Below are positions 13,881 through 26,345 of a stretch of DNA of 64,000 nucleotides, piece after piece. Both the position numbers and the translations under genes were made by a program. The stretch spans positions 107,921,762-107,985,761 of the forward strand of contig OY740769.1 in the NCBI GenBank assembly GCA_963513935.1. The letters run 5' to 3'. The stretch is from Aphrophora alni. Taxonomy: Eukaryota; Arthropoda; Insecta; Hemiptera; Aphrophoridae. Under the pieces are notes generated by a model. The model searched no databases. It saw only the letters and a list, made by a program, of their open reading frames with translations, and had not been told where the DNA came from. Position 1 is the first letter of the stretch. Every line of letters starts with the position of its first letter.

Positions 13881-15780
13881 TAAATTTTAAATTTATAGAA
13901 AAAAATTCTTATAATAACGGTAAAATAAGGGCGGGATCATCTTTTTCTCTCATCAAAGTGTTGTAATTTCTGTAAATAACCATTTTTTTATTTATACAAA
14001 GTGTATATTTTCAGTATATTAGAAAATTATGTTGAAGTAACAAATATGAAATTCCAACTAGACCTAAAAATATTTGTCAGCTCCTAAGATTACATGGTCC
14101 TCAAATTATTCAATCTTTTGAAGAAACAAATAAGTTTTATATTATCTACATTTATTAAAGTACAAGTTATGAATTGGTTGTTTGCTACGGAAATGTAGAT
14201 TTTATATATGTATTATTAATCCTAATTCATAAAAATTATGTACGCAATTACAGTATTGCTTTCCAAATTTGAAATCTTTAAAATATTTCTACGTTTTAAA
14301 TATTGATCACACCTCTCGCTATGTCGGTAACCCCAAAACAGTTTTTTCTCTTTTGGGTACTTATAAAACTTCTTTATAAAATGTATTCTGTCTTAGCAGA
14401 ATATATAATTAATTTGAACAAAACCAAAACAAATCAATAATAATACGTTACAAGTAGAAACTTATTTTAAAATCACCCAATTTTACAATTTACCTGGAAA
14501 GTCTTACATCTGTATATTTTAAAACATTTACAATTTTCAAACTAATATTAAAAAATTCCACAATTATATAAAATCTGCTTTTAAATCAATTGCTTTCAAA
14601 ACTACTTGTATGGACTTAAAATACGTTGACGATCACATATTTTCCTTATGAATGTTTTTGAAATTTTATTTTCATCATAACTAGCAAAAATACCAAAAGA
14701 CTTAGTTATTTTGAGTGAGAATTTCAGGTAAATATTTGATTTTAAACGGTTCCATGAATCAAATACCTAATAAGTAAAGGCTTCAATAACTTTTGTTATT
14801 TATAATAACCTGTAAAATGCTTACACTTAGCAAGACTGTTTACTCTAAAATGTTTTTAATTTACTACAATGAGAATATCCTACATGTTATTATTACTTCA
14901 GTGTTTTTTGGTTAACTAAATTAGTGTCTATAATTAATATATTTCCATGTGAGGTATCGATCACTAAACAAAACAATGTTCTTCGTGTTGGTTAATTTGT
15001 TTGGTTTAAAATTCGAGTTGGCTAGATTTTACAATTTTATTAACTAAATTATCCCTTGGTCGCTATGTACAAAATTAATTGATTTAGTAAACATAATCAA
15101 TGTATCTCATAATATGTAAAAGAATACCTGAAATATGTTAACCACACAACATAATGCTAGAAGAAATTTTCAAATGAAAGATTCAATTTCGAACTACACA
15201 ACTTTAAAATGTCAAAGTGTATTTTTAATACAGCTCAGTTTCTCTAAGGTGTAGATTACGAATTTACATACTATATGTTATCCAAAAAGTATTGAATAAT
15301 GTAGACAACTTTACGAAGTAAATGATAATAGTTAAGCTTCTTCAAACTGGCTAATCAACTGAGGTATTATTATATTTAATCATAAGTTTAAATTATGTAT
15401 AAAATAGTTTTAATAGTTTATTAATTACAGTTTATTTTTTATTTTATCAAATTGCATAATAATTATAGTGTTAAAAAAATAATAAGTATATAAATACAAT
15501 AACACTGCAGTAACGTGGATATGAATTCTTAATTTAGATTATCATTTTTCAGAATTAAATGAGCAAAGAAATTAATAAAATATATTATAAAGCTTTCCTC
15601 GGCTACTGGACGATTTATAACACTTGGACAAGACCTAATATATAATAACAAGGAATTTCTGTTGTTTGCCCAATAACGAGGTAGTAAATACATACTCTGC
15701 ACTTGTCGGTTTCTCGGCCTTTTGTATTTGTTTGGATTTCGAGTGGCCCCAATCACTATCACTACAATTTAATTGTCTTC
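13881..15780. other. AT-rich sequence without a supported gene
   Basis: No domain was recognised. Small overlapping open frames at 15529-15857 on both strands lie just downstream (in minus-strand terms) of the Penelope-like remnant and may be untranslated or 3' parts of that element, but I could not identify an endonuclease there. Confidence 0.4.
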
Positions 15781-15810
15781 AAACTGGCGTCCACAATTTT
15801 TATGTTTCTG

Positions 15811-16325
15811 TCAGAAACTCAGCCTTGGCGGACCATTTAGCCACTCTCGGATTTTGAGCCTTACGTAAGTACTATAATACAAAGTTATTTTATAAAAGCA
15901 TTTCAAAAAAGATGTTTTATTTCGAATCGCCATTGAGGCTATAAACAAAAAATTCATCCACATACCAAACTTTTGTCTTAACCATACTTTTGGTTTAAAC
16001 TCAGAAGAATGAATAACTTTCTTCTCGAATTCATTCACAAAGAAATTGGCGACAATTGGACTTAATGACCAATTTCCATACCGTCATCCTGGCCATAAAT
16101 CTTCTCATTTAATTAGAAATAATTACATTCATTGAATAATTTATGGAGACCATAATAACGATTATAGCGAGGTTAGTTTTTATTTAAGGTTATTGTAACC
16201 TGAAAGCCTAATTTCAATTATTTTTAAAGTTTCCTGAACTGGCATATTAGTAAAAATATTCTCAATATCGAAGCTAATTAACCTATCATCCTCATTTATT
16301 TTCATTTCCCTACATAAATCCATAT
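15811..16325 (-). pseudogene. Decayed Penelope-like element reverse transcriptase
   Basis: Read on the minus strand from about 16325 downwards, the translation gives EMKINEDDRLISFDIENIF then TNMPVQETLKIIEIRL. This matches the Penelope-family block LVSFDVxSLFTNVPVDETL. A degenerate middle with several stops follows (16200-16080). Next come SLSPIVANFF (about 16070-16040; family motif GSPLSPIVANIFME) and EFEKKVIHSSEFKPKVWLR (16030-15970), which corresponds to the family's FExxAL...PKxWxRYVDD segment. The active-site box appears in a shifted frame as YVDEFFVYS (box codons 15953-15964), so YVDD has become YVDE. A frameshift directly before it, several stops and the D-to-E change make the copy inactive. 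The GIY-YIG endonuclease typical of Penelope elements was not found. The minus-strand frame 15811-16038 is a surviving piece. Confidence 0.82.
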
Positions 16326-16408
16326 ACCCTTAGCATTGATCATTCAGGTCATTCCTTGGGTTTTAGATTTAGTTACTGTTTCACGGCCCCAGGCTACTAG
16401 GCTATGTT

Positions 16409-16570
16409 AGTGTTTTTCTCTTTTATGTTTTAATTTTACATTTGATAACGACAGTTGATTTATATGTTCGAAACTTCATTTATTAGTTTTCATACACACA
16501 AATGATGGTAAATATCCGATTAAACCATAATAATAATCAAATAGCTTTAAAACCAGAAAAATAAAATATA
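16409..16570. repeat. Dispersed repeat, copy 1 (second copy at 35976-36140)
   Basis: The sequence starts ttttctcttttatgtt, contains aatgatggtaaatatc (16502-16517) and ends aaaaccagaaaaataa. The same blocks recur in the same order at 35976-36140 with small differences. It also contains TGTTCGAAACTTC, similar to the GAAAC half of the hammerhead-like motif seen elsewhere in the window. It lies about 85 bases beyond the 5' side of the Penelope-like reverse transcriptase and may be its terminal repeat. That is inference: the second copy has no reverse transcriptase beside it. Confidence 0.6.
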
Positions 16571-16704
16571 CAAATTATTGATAATCATTATATTGATGTC
16601 AATTATATTTTATATAATACCTCACATATATAAAGTTAGCATTGCCTTTTTAAATTAGTGCTTACATCAAATTGATAAAGAAGACAAAAATACGTTTCAA
16701 CAAT

Positions 16705-16761
16705 CTTCCGGCTTATTATTATTATTATAATATATATATAATAATAATAATAAGCCGGAAG
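16705..16761. repeat. Near-perfect 57-bp palindrome (hairpin)
   Basis: CTTCCGGCTTA (16705-16715) and its exact complement TAAGCCGGAAG (16751-16761) enclose a self-complementary ATT/AAT stretch around a short TA core. The whole unit folds into one long hairpin with almost no loop. The GC-containing ends distinguish it from a simple AT repeat. It may be a tiny fold-back element or a palindromic insertion; no second copy was seen. Confidence 0.85.
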
Positions 16762-18815
16762 CAGTTCTACATTTTAGAATTTAGAACTGTTTTTTATTAA
16801 ATAACCGGATCAAAAAATTAAAAGTTTCTTCTCCTTTTTTACGTGTCCTCTACAACTTCTACTGAAAAGAAAAACACAGTGTGCATACAAATTCAATGCA
16901 TATAGACGCATTCTATTAACCAAACTTAAATCGTATACTTACCTGTTGTTCAATTCTATTTAAATTGAAAAAGGAAATGAAACCAAATACTTTGCTATGC
17001 AAATTAAAACCATATTGCATTCGTAATCTCTTTAAATTTGGAATTTTGTTTACCTTTTGCAATTGAAAATATACTTCATCGGTTTTATTTATGCATTAAT
17101 ATTAATTATGAAGCATAAATTAATTAATTAATTACAAAGGTATATGTTTTTTTCAGATCTACTTATTCTGATTTTAATTTAGAACTATTAATTTTTGGAA
17201 GTCACTTAAAGTGTTAATAAATTTGAAAACGCCAAACATCATTAATTTTATTTAATATCCTGTGAAGTGATATAGTTCAGGAATAAGTTACTGTTATTTG
17301 AATACCATAATATTTCCGTAGACTTTTGTAACATATACTTCCTTTGAAATGAGTAAATATAAAAAGTATAATTATAAGCAAAGCATGTTCGAAAATATGA
17401 GTAGATAATTTGTCAAAAGGACTAATATTATCATTTAATAACTGTTTATATGAAATTATTAATTATAGTTATTACTATTATGTAGTTGAAACTAGTAAAG
17501 ATTACTAGTATATCTAGTTATAAAGATGTGAAATTATACTCATTACAAATCTAACCTAGTACATTAATTTGCCATAAATTTAATAAAACACTTTAATAAT
17601 TTCTTTAGATTTTAGTAGTTCTTCAAGGAATCAAATGTTTTCATAAAATTAAGTTCTTTTACCTCAAGTTAGATTATTATACATATTTTATATGTTAAAA
17701 CTATGCAAGTTCATAAAAATAATGAAAATACATTAAATTATCTAGTTAGTTCTGTTAGGGTGACTTTGAATAAATAATAATAATAAAGTTAGTTTGTTTA
17801 AGAAATAAATGCTAAATAAAATTATTTAAGTAGACAAAATATTATTTATTTACTGTCCCAACAAATAACCAAATGTCCTCAACTAACCCTAAGCTTATTT
17901 AATTATCTAATTCGGATAATCTACTTCAGAAATACAAATAACCAGTGGAGTGTAGGTGTCTTGAGTAGATCAATATTACTTGTTACTTTTTCTCGTGGGT
18001 GTACACATAAATTTATTGTTAGCGTTCTACTTTCAATTTTTTGTTTTTTGTTTTTAATCTGTATTATAGTTTTAGACAATTTTAAGATCTAAGTTCGTTC
18101 GACAAAAATTGACAAAGAATCAAGTTATTAGTTTATAAAACCGAATGCCAACAAATTACAAATGTACAACATAAAGAACAAAGCGTGTTGACATACAAAA
18201 TGGATACACGTATACAATTTAGGTAAGTCTATTTTAACCACATTCCTTTGAATTTATAAAAAGACATCTACAATTTCAAATTTTTAGAGCGAGTTATTTC
18301 AATAGGAACTCAGAACTAGTAATTCCTTCACATACTTATAGCTTTTTTTTTAGTTTACATCAATCTCAAAGAATTCAGCTTTTTAAGATTGAAAATTAAT
18401 CTTTACACAAGATTAAAATTGAGACCGTACAAGCACCTCGATAAAAATTAAAATAATTTAACATTCATTAACAATTAATGTGTAAATTAATAGCCTAATA
18501 AATATTTGGACACCATCTTTACATCTTTAGTGCTTACCAATTTAGTGCCCGTCATAAATTGTAAGAATTATGACTCTCTGAATTTGTTTCATTTTGTATG
18601 TACCGACAAAGTGCCATATTATATTATGATGTTTTATGATTCAACTATTATATCTACATACAAGTGAAGAAATTCTTTTGGGATAAACTTAATGTTTGTT
18701 GACACATATTTTAAATTTACTTTTTCACCATTATAAACTTTAATCATATTTTACATTTCAAAATTACAGATTATCAGATCGACCGCTAGATTACGTGTAC
18801 CATAATGTTGATAAT
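16762..18815. other. AT-rich tract without a supported gene
   Basis: No coding or RNA feature was recognised. A short AAT-rich stretch lies near 17775. Confidence 0.5.
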
Positions 18816-18877
18816 GCTGTGTATTGTGTGTTGTGTATTGTGTGTGATGATGTGGTACTATACAATGAGTCTAAAAC

Positions 18878-18931
<54 letters not shown>
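18816..18931. repeat. TG-rich stretch followed by an (AT)n microsatellite
   Basis: Positions 18816-18856 are an irregular TGTGT-rich segment. Positions 18882-18931 are about 25 uninterrupted AT units. Confidence 0.92.
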
Positions 18932-18934
<3 letters not shown>

Positions 18935-19560
18935 CATACATCAACTAGTATATAATATCTACAAACCTCTTTATATGTCGAGCAGCTGTGACTAGAACTA
19001 CGTTTACGACTAAAAGGCAAACAGACAGCTCCATTTTACGGTTAAATAAATTCATCTAAAAATAAGCATAAAATACTTGATGAAGATGAAGGAACGAATA
19101 ATATACATTTATATAAAACTCTATTTGGACTTATGTAAAATGACGACATTTCAAAGGAGAAAATTAATCATTAATTAAATTCAACAAAATATATTCCCTT
19201 ACTATATAAATTCACAACTCAGTTAATTAAGTAATGAAACGTTATACTGTTTGATAAAAAGATGCACTGATAATAAACCTGGCTTGTTAGTTAACTAGAT
19301 ATAATTACACATTGCTGATGTTGAAATAGGAGCTGACATTATCAACGGAAAGTTGAAAACTGCATTGATTTTATAATTATATATATTTATAATTTAAACC
19401 AATAAATTATACATGTTAGTGTTATAGGTATAAGTTAGGTTTTTATTTATGTTAGTGAAAAAATAGTGTTATACTATAAAATAATGCAATCATTGAATAT
19501 TTAGGACTTGCAATTAAGAAATGTGACCTTGTTATTGTCTAAATTGAATTAGGATACCTC

Positions 19561-19648
19561 CACTTACGTTTTTCCCACTTACGTTTTTTCCACTTACGTT
19601 TTTCCACTTACGTTTTTCCACTTAGGTTTTTTTCCACTTACGTTTTTA
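19561..19648. repeat. Minisatellite of 15-17 bp units
   Basis: Six tandem copies of cacttacgtttttcc, differing mainly in the length of the T run (5 to 7); one unit has cacttagg instead of cacttacg. The T-run length variation is what slippage produces. Confidence 0.93.
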
Positions 19649-22237
19649 GTAAATGGATCTTTGGATTTCATAGTTGTAACCTAAATATTTAGAAAGTATG
19701 TGACACATATGCCAACCTCCTGTTTAATATGCAGTAGAACAAATATTGGAATTTGTTCATATTGGAATTTATAGGTTAGCGAGAAGAAACCTAATACTTC
19801 ATCATGAAGTAAAACGATTATAGATGGTTAGGATGTGGACAATACTCGGCACCTAGTTGCAGACAGGATTGTGTGGGAACGTTTTGTGTTGTGTTTCGTA
19901 GAACCGCTAGTTTGTCTATCTCGACTTTCAAAATGTATGATGATTACAAAACCACACAAAATTACCCATTGTAGGTTATTTAGGAGCTACGAATGAAGAG
20001 GAACTAATTTAAAAATATTTAAAATGGCTGTTATTTTGAAATGTTTCTTTTATACTATATTTATTTATTTTATACAACAATCGGATTTAACAAAAAGTCA
20101 GGTGAAATAAAGTTTGCCAAAAATTCAACTAAAACTACTGGTTTATATATTTTTTAAAATTTTATTTTAGAGATTTCAAGTTATACTTGTATTACATTTT
20201 TAGATAAAACATTTTCCTGGTAAAATGTTAGCTTCTTAAATGCTTATTTATAAATTATTATGGTTATGAAGTTGTTAAATTCTTAATGCATGCACAACTA
20301 CTTTTTTTCAGACAGATCTATGACCAAATTATACACAAATTGCAGGATGTCCGTACGTCCAGATTAATCTCCCTTGCAATCCAAACAGCTATAAACCTGT
20401 TTTTACGTGATCAAGTCATATTTTGTTGCATAAAATCTGCACAGTTTGAGAAATTGTTTGTCACTATAAGACACGCAAGGGAGTGGTTATTTAAAATATT
20501 GTTTAAAACGTCCTCCAGATTGAAATTAAATAAGTGATTATTTATATCAACGAATTTAAAAAAATCTATATCAATTGACATAAATATCGAGTTAGTACAA
20601 ATTGGACTATTATTTCAAACGTTGAGCTGTAGCTAAGATCTTTCTCGTATGTCGACGATTCTAAAAGGGAAATAACCACAACTAGAACTTATGTAATATG
20701 AGAAATTCAATAATAAAACGTTTTACTGCACTGTGTCAAATAATAAAAGAAAGTCAAAATTTTATATTTCCAACTTATATCTTTAAAGAAAAATTTAAGT
20801 ACTAGAGTTACTGGTTCTCCGATAATTGAATCCGTCGTTTTATGATATAAATAAACCTAGTCTAGTTTATAAGTCTTGTAAGTAAGGAGTACTATTGTGT
20901 GGAATGGAACGTTAATCATCCAAATGTTTCTATTCAGAATAACTTACTAAATACAAATCTGAACTTAAAAATCCATAATTAAATCTAGATTTTGAGTTTT
21001 AGTCGAAAGATACTGATGAAAGTTTTTTTGAGAGATTGTGGTAAATGCATTCGGTTCTAGTCATATATTTTTTTTTTTAGATAATCAAAATCATTTTAGC
21101 CAATTTTATACAACTTATTGTGTTCTGATAGTATGTAACATATTTTCTATGATCAAGATACGATTTCTAATATTAAATCAACACATTTCCTCCCAAAAAT
21201 GCCCCCAAAAATAGATTCCCTCTATGTAGACTTCTAGGCGACAGACAGAGAGACAAGAAGTCACCTTTGTAAAAGATATTTCCACACAAAATTGAATGTA
21301 AATTATTTATAATCCGCATAAGGTAAATCATTTTTCCATAAAATTCATATTTTAATTTAACAAATGATTATCGTTACACAAGTAATATTCCATGTTTGTA
21401 TGTGATTGTATGTTTTATTTTTCTAGTTAATGATTAAACCTCTTACAAGGGAAAACTGGCTACAAGTGGTAACTTTATGTCATTTTTTTATTTCACATTA
21501 TTCTAAGCGAAGATTGACATTAACTGTCTTCTCTCTACCAAAAGAAAAATAGTTATAAATCGTCAGTCAAACAATACCTTTAGGATTAAACTTGTAATGT
21601 AAATAAATGGCTACAAACATTGCACTGACTTTCTACCTTCAATATATGCTCAAAAACACTCAAACAAGAGTTTACGATTTTTTTGAAGTGACACACCAAT
21701 CGCTATCTTGGCAAGTAGATTCATGTTCATCTCTACCTCGCTGACTTTACTTCATTTTAAATTCAAAACGTCTTGTCCTGTGGGCGCGATTGAACACTTT
21801 TACTTTAATTATAATAAAATAACAAATAACAATTTCTTCAGTTACCATTGATCGGATGTGTCTCCAGTGTGCTCGCTTGTTGAATATTTCTTCTCTCACA
21901 TTTGAAACTGACTAACTTATATCTCATAAATGATTGAAGTTTTAATCTCCAGTCAAAATACTTTTTGGCCACTTACTATTCGAAACGTGATTTTTATTTT
22001 CTTATAATTTTGAACTCGGGTTAAGACATTAATCATCACATTGCATTTAATTTTATCAAAATCTGTCGAAATTGTGTAGAATTTATTGAGTTTTTTATCA
22101 ATCTGGAATGTTTGAAAAGATGACAGACATAAAAAATACAATAATTTTCGGATTCTAATATATAGATTTTTTTTTCTTTTTGTGAGAAAGTAAAAATACC
22201 ACAATAGTTTAACCAACATTAAAATATCGTTTATACC

Positions 22238-22240
<3 letters not shown>
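19649..22240. other. AT-rich tract without a supported gene
   Basis: The open frame at 20286-20537 (+) has no recognised domain, signal peptide or repeat. Nothing else is supported. Confidence 0.45.
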
Positions 22241-22268
<28 letters not shown>

Positions 22269-22269
22269 A
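22241..22269. repeat. (AT)n microsatellite
   Basis: About fourteen AT units. The 109-residue minus-strand open frame overlapping it is low-complexity read-through. Confidence 0.93.
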
Positions 22270-22429
22270 TCTTTATTAACAATTATTATTAAGAATGACT
22301 ATCTCCTATCTTATTACAATACTACTGTATCCTTATTACTAAACTCAGAATGGGTCCAACCGTTATGACTCTACTGTTTACTTTAAGTAATAAACAATTA
22401 CAAGTTTTCCAATGATTTGCTCACCTTTC

Positions 22430-22620
22430 TTGCAAGGTTCTTCCAATGTTGCTCTCTCGAACTATCGGGCACTCTCTACTCTTACTCGCCAAGCATGAAA
22501 CATGCCTCGAGCAGCGATTCCTCCCGTGATCCAAAAGACCCCGTCTCCGTTTGTCCAATAGCTTATATAGCTCCCTTTTGTTTTTAACGTTGACTTCCAT
22601 TGCTCGGTAAGCATTTCATT
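22430..22620. other. GC-richer block of unknown nature
   Basis: This block has clearly higher GC content than the flanks, with gctctctcgaac, cgagcagcgattcc and a TATATAgctccc segment (22564-22575) that could act as a TATA box. It may be part of a solo LTR or a promoter, but no matching second copy or terminal TG...CA boundaries were found. Confidence 0.25.
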
Positions 22621-22920
22621 ATAATTATTGTTCCACTTTTGTCTTTCGCAACATTCTGCCTTTAATATTATTTTTATTTATTTATCTTCTAACTAAAACT
22701 AACTTAATTCCTAACAGTATATATAAGAAGCTGAGATAAATATCAAGCCTTCATGGCTTAATGATAAATGAAAATTAATTCTACCAAAAATAAAGAATAA
22801 GAAGCGGGACCATACAACTCCTTTGAGTACTTAAGTTATAATTTTAAATATGGGTATTTTTTTTATGTATACGGAAAATAGTTTAGAATTTAACAATTCC
22901 CCAAGCCATCTTGTGATGTG

Positions 22921-23030
22921 TAACTACTGATGATGATGATTTATTCACTGAAACGTCGTCTTAAAAAAATAAAGTGATTATTGTGTAAACTTTTGTTTTC
23001 TATCATTTAACAATTCATTTGTCTATGTAA
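22921..23030 (+). repeat. Short dispersed repeat with hammerhead-like motif (family J, copy 1)
   Basis: It contains CTGATGA (22927-22933), the canonical hammerhead core string, then 16 bases, then GAAACGTCGTC (22950-22960), then ttaaaaaaataaagtg and a T-rich tail. The segment from GAAACGTCGTC through ataaagtg recurs at 51145-51173, and the downstream tail also recurs at 48150-48195. In this copy the 16 bases between the two cores pair poorly, so stem II is weak and the copy looks decayed. Confidence 0.6.
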
Positions 23031-23081
23031 TTTCGTCTTGTCATTTTGATTAATGTTTACTATTATTCGTTTTGTATATAA

Positions 23082-23099
23082 TTTTTTTTTTTTTTTTTT
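23082..23099. repeat. Poly(T) run
   Basis: Eighteen T residues, possibly the reverse of a poly(A) tail left by a retroposon on the minus strand. No recognisable retroposon body adjoins it. Confidence 0.85.
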
Positions 23100-24771
23100 C
23101 AAAAAAAGAAAGTTGTTAGAGTGAACTAACATTCAATTTTGCCAGAAACGGTGCATGAATAATAAATCTAGATCAGTCATACATATTTTATTTTCTAAAT
23201 GGCTTAGTGTCAAGTTATTCCGTATCTTATAAATATGTAATCCTGATATAACTTCAAGTATAATATTAATTAAACGTAAAAACTTCACCATTCAAATACC
23301 TTGTGTTAATATAGACACACCAGAGGAAACATAAATGAAATAATTTAAACAAAATTTAAGAAGATTATATTTCATAGCAAAGAAAGCTGTTTAAACAGAG
23401 GTAATTAGTAACTAATTTTGTGAGGGGCTTAAATTATTTTTCTTTACTTAAAAAACTGACGAAATAGACAAAATAATACTTTACAGGCAAGAAATAATAT
23501 AATATGGAGTACAAATAATTCCACAATTCCCTTAGCTGTAGAATCTTTGCTTCAAATAAAAAATAATTTAACCAAATAGACTAGAGTTTATTTTTAAATA
23601 TGATACTACAAGTATGTATTATCTTGTTATTTTTAATTAATATATAGACCGTTTAAATAAATTCTTTATATCTAAGCGTAGTTTGTATTTCATTAATACT
23701 AAAACTACCTTAATACTATTTTACGAGATATTTGAGGTTAACTGATGATGTGTGTGAGTACTGGTTCTTACAACAAGGTAGAACGTGTCTCACGTCTCGT
23801 GTTTCAATGGTTGTCGCTTACTAATCTTTTACGGAAGAACTAATCGTAGCACAGATGGGTTTGTATGCTCCGTTGATTTATCTATTATTTTTCGAGATAT
23901 GTGAGATTCTTGAAGTTTATGAAATGAAGTTCTACACTTTTTACGGACTAAAAGCGAATAAAAGTGTTATCGAAGTGTTTTGTAACGGGTGTCTCTCAGT
24001 ATGTAAATACATTATTTACTTCCATCTTTTGTACACATAATGTGTATACGTTTTCCTTTCTGTATCTTATTCATAAAAGTCAATGTATTGGCGCTTTATG
24101 GTGGGACTCTATTTAAGTTCCACACCCTGTATTATCGAAATACAATACAGAACTAAAATAATAATAACAATATGTAGGCCTAATACATAGTAAAAATAAA
24201 TATATTATCTCTAATAAACACATTTTAAACCTGATAATATTTAATAAATTAAAATTATATTTAATCATCCAGTCTTTGCTATATCTTCTAAACACTTGCC
24301 TTAATTTTAAATAGTGACAGTGGTATCATCATATTTCTATACTAACACCACATCAGCAAACAATTAACTTTGATTTATTTTCAGAAGTTGTCATCACGTA
24401 CATCGTTACCCCAACACTTGTCTCATGCAGACATGCAGACGTGTCCAACTACCACGTTTTCAATTAAAATATATTTTTATGTCCCATCTGACTTAACTGC
24501 ACTCCGAATACTGATGTTTGGCATAAAAAGTATACCTGTCAACAAGTAGTAATGCGAAAACATCCTATAATGATGTTTAGATTAACTGTAATGAAGGGAG
24601 TGTTTTAATATAATTTAAATATCTAATTAACAAAATTAAAATTAAATACCTAGAAAGTTGGGCGCCAAATATGAAATTTGATTCTGGATATATAAATAAT
24701 GAAAAAATCTACTGTAAAAATATGTCAAAAATGGTTTCGTATTTCTACTATTTGTCTCTTCGTCTTTAAAA
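23100..24771. other. AT-rich sequence without a supported gene
   Basis: Small open frames at 23855-24040 (+) and 24113-24295 (-) have no recognised domain. Confidence 0.45.
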
Positions 24772-24789
24772 AAAATTATATATATATAT

Positions 24790-24835
<46 letters not shown>
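24772..24835. repeat. (AT)n microsatellite
   Basis: An AT repeat interrupted once by cacat. The 131-residue open frame at 24699-25094 reads through it as Tyr-Ile repeats and through a poly(T) run as Phe repeats, so it is not a gene. Confidence 0.95.
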
Positions 24836-24837
<2 letters not shown>

Positions 24838-25954
24838 CTCCAATGGGATTAAGAGACCAAATGTTGTTGTATGTGTTATACTGTAAGTTTACAGCGAATA
24901 GGAAATCTTTAGGTTTTGTTTTTCACTTATTCGTTAAAAGAAAAATCTTTTTTTTCTTTTTTTTTTTTGTCAAACATCTCAAAAACTTCGGTTTTACAAT
25001 AATATTTCATGGTATAAAATATTTAGCTAACTCGGGAGTAATATTTGTTTTCCACAAAGTTAAGTTTCAAAATAAATTATTAGAATGTCTATAATAAAAT
25101 AAGACATCAAAGAAATTAACCATTGGTATAAACACATGCAAGAAAATCTCTTGTAACAAGATTTAGATTTCTTTAAAACTCTTATAGCCACAACTGTCAG
25201 TAGCCGATCATCTTCTCATTCTAATCCCTGGTTTCCATTCTAATACTCCTTCTTCCTCTCAACTGTAGTCACAGCAACTGTTCTTTTAACTTTAACATTA
25301 CACTTCAATAATTCACATTTTATAAGATTTTTGTGTGTTGTAGCAAAGATCGTTCTATTAGTAACGTGTCAATTTGGAAACCACTTCACAATCATTTTCA
25401 TTGGCTACGGTGTAAGTGAAACACATATCAGCTACACAATAATTGTTAATAGGCATGTTGAATGAGAAAATATCGCAGTGGAATTTCAAAGACACACAAA
25501 CAATAATGGCCTACAAACACACGTTTTCCAATAATGTAACAGTGTTACCAACATTATTTATTTTAAAAAAACATACTACACTTTTGAGCACAATGTGACG
25601 AACTTTTTAATAAGGAAAACATGTTTGGTTGACAATTCAACAATAGTGAGCAACTAAGAAGTTACTGTGGTTACTGAGTTACTAAGAAGAATATTTTGAA
25701 ATTTATTGTTTTTTTCTTAATTATTTGAAAGTTCAAAATTTGTTTGGTTATGTAAATCTGAAACTTTATCTTATTTAAATCTGTTTGTAGAAATTTCTAA
25801 ACTGTAATACTAAATATTTCTATTGTGTTCTAATAAATTACCATGGATTAGTTTATTTGAGTTATCCTTCAACTTACAATAATAATAAAGATATCGTCTG
25901 TTTACCATTAAAAGTTCTATTTACATTTTGAAAATCAACTGTTATTAAAGATGT

Positions 25955-26345
25955 TTGGCCAAGCGTCTTCTCTCGGGACCAAATCCTGCTCTGACAAAGG
26001 TGCTGGTTCAGTATGACAGGAAGTCACTGAGACATATTGTTGCCATCATTACCGGACATGGCCATATCCGGAGTCACTTAATAAAGTGGGACAACCACAA
26101 ATCTCACCTAACTGTCGTCTTTGCAGTGTCATATCTGAGACGGTAGTATACTTTCTTTTTTCTTTTTTTTTTTCATTGTGAAATTCTGGAGCCCAAATAA
26201 GACGAATCTTTGGACCACAACAACGAGACATAACTTTTGACACGAACACCCTGCAAAAGATCCTGGAGCTTGTTAAAAGCACTGGGGTCGGTGTAAGTTA
26301 AACAAAGAAAACGGGGAGCACAATAGGCTCATAGCCGAAGTGCCG
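25955..26345 (+). pseudogene. 3' remnant of a Jockey-like LINE (C-terminal zinc-knuckle region)
   Basis: Positions 26020-26110 translate as ITGHGHIRSHLIKWDNHKSH, which matches the LTGHGxLRxHLxRxGLxxSP segment that follows the RNase H domain in arthropod Jockey/R1-type LINEs. A frame change then gives NCRLCSVISETVVY (about 26109-26150), the CxxC part of the C-terminal CCHC zinc knuckle. A T-rich insertion interrupts it (26151-26175). After it, RRIFGPQQRDITFDTN and LQKILELVKSTG (about 26198-26290) match the family's tail. The stretch ggggagcacaataggctcat (26314-26333) resembles the end of the coding region and start of the 3' UTR of such elements. The frameshift and insertion make it dead. The reverse transcriptase is absent, consistent with a 5'-truncated insertion. 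Confidence 0.72.

Noticed and set aside
21953..22282. 109-residue minus-strand open frame
   Set aside because: It starts in an (AT)n tract, is Lys/Ile/Phe-rich and has no domain; expected by chance in AT-rich DNA.
22927..22960. Active hammerhead ribozyme in family J copy 1
   Set aside because: CTGATGA and GAAACGTCGTC are both present, but the 16 bases between them do not form a proper stem II and the flanks barely pair for stem I, so this copy is treated as decayed.
24699..25094. 131-residue open frame
   Set aside because: It crosses an (AT)n repeat and a poly(T) run; the protein is mostly Tyr-Ile and Phe low complexity.
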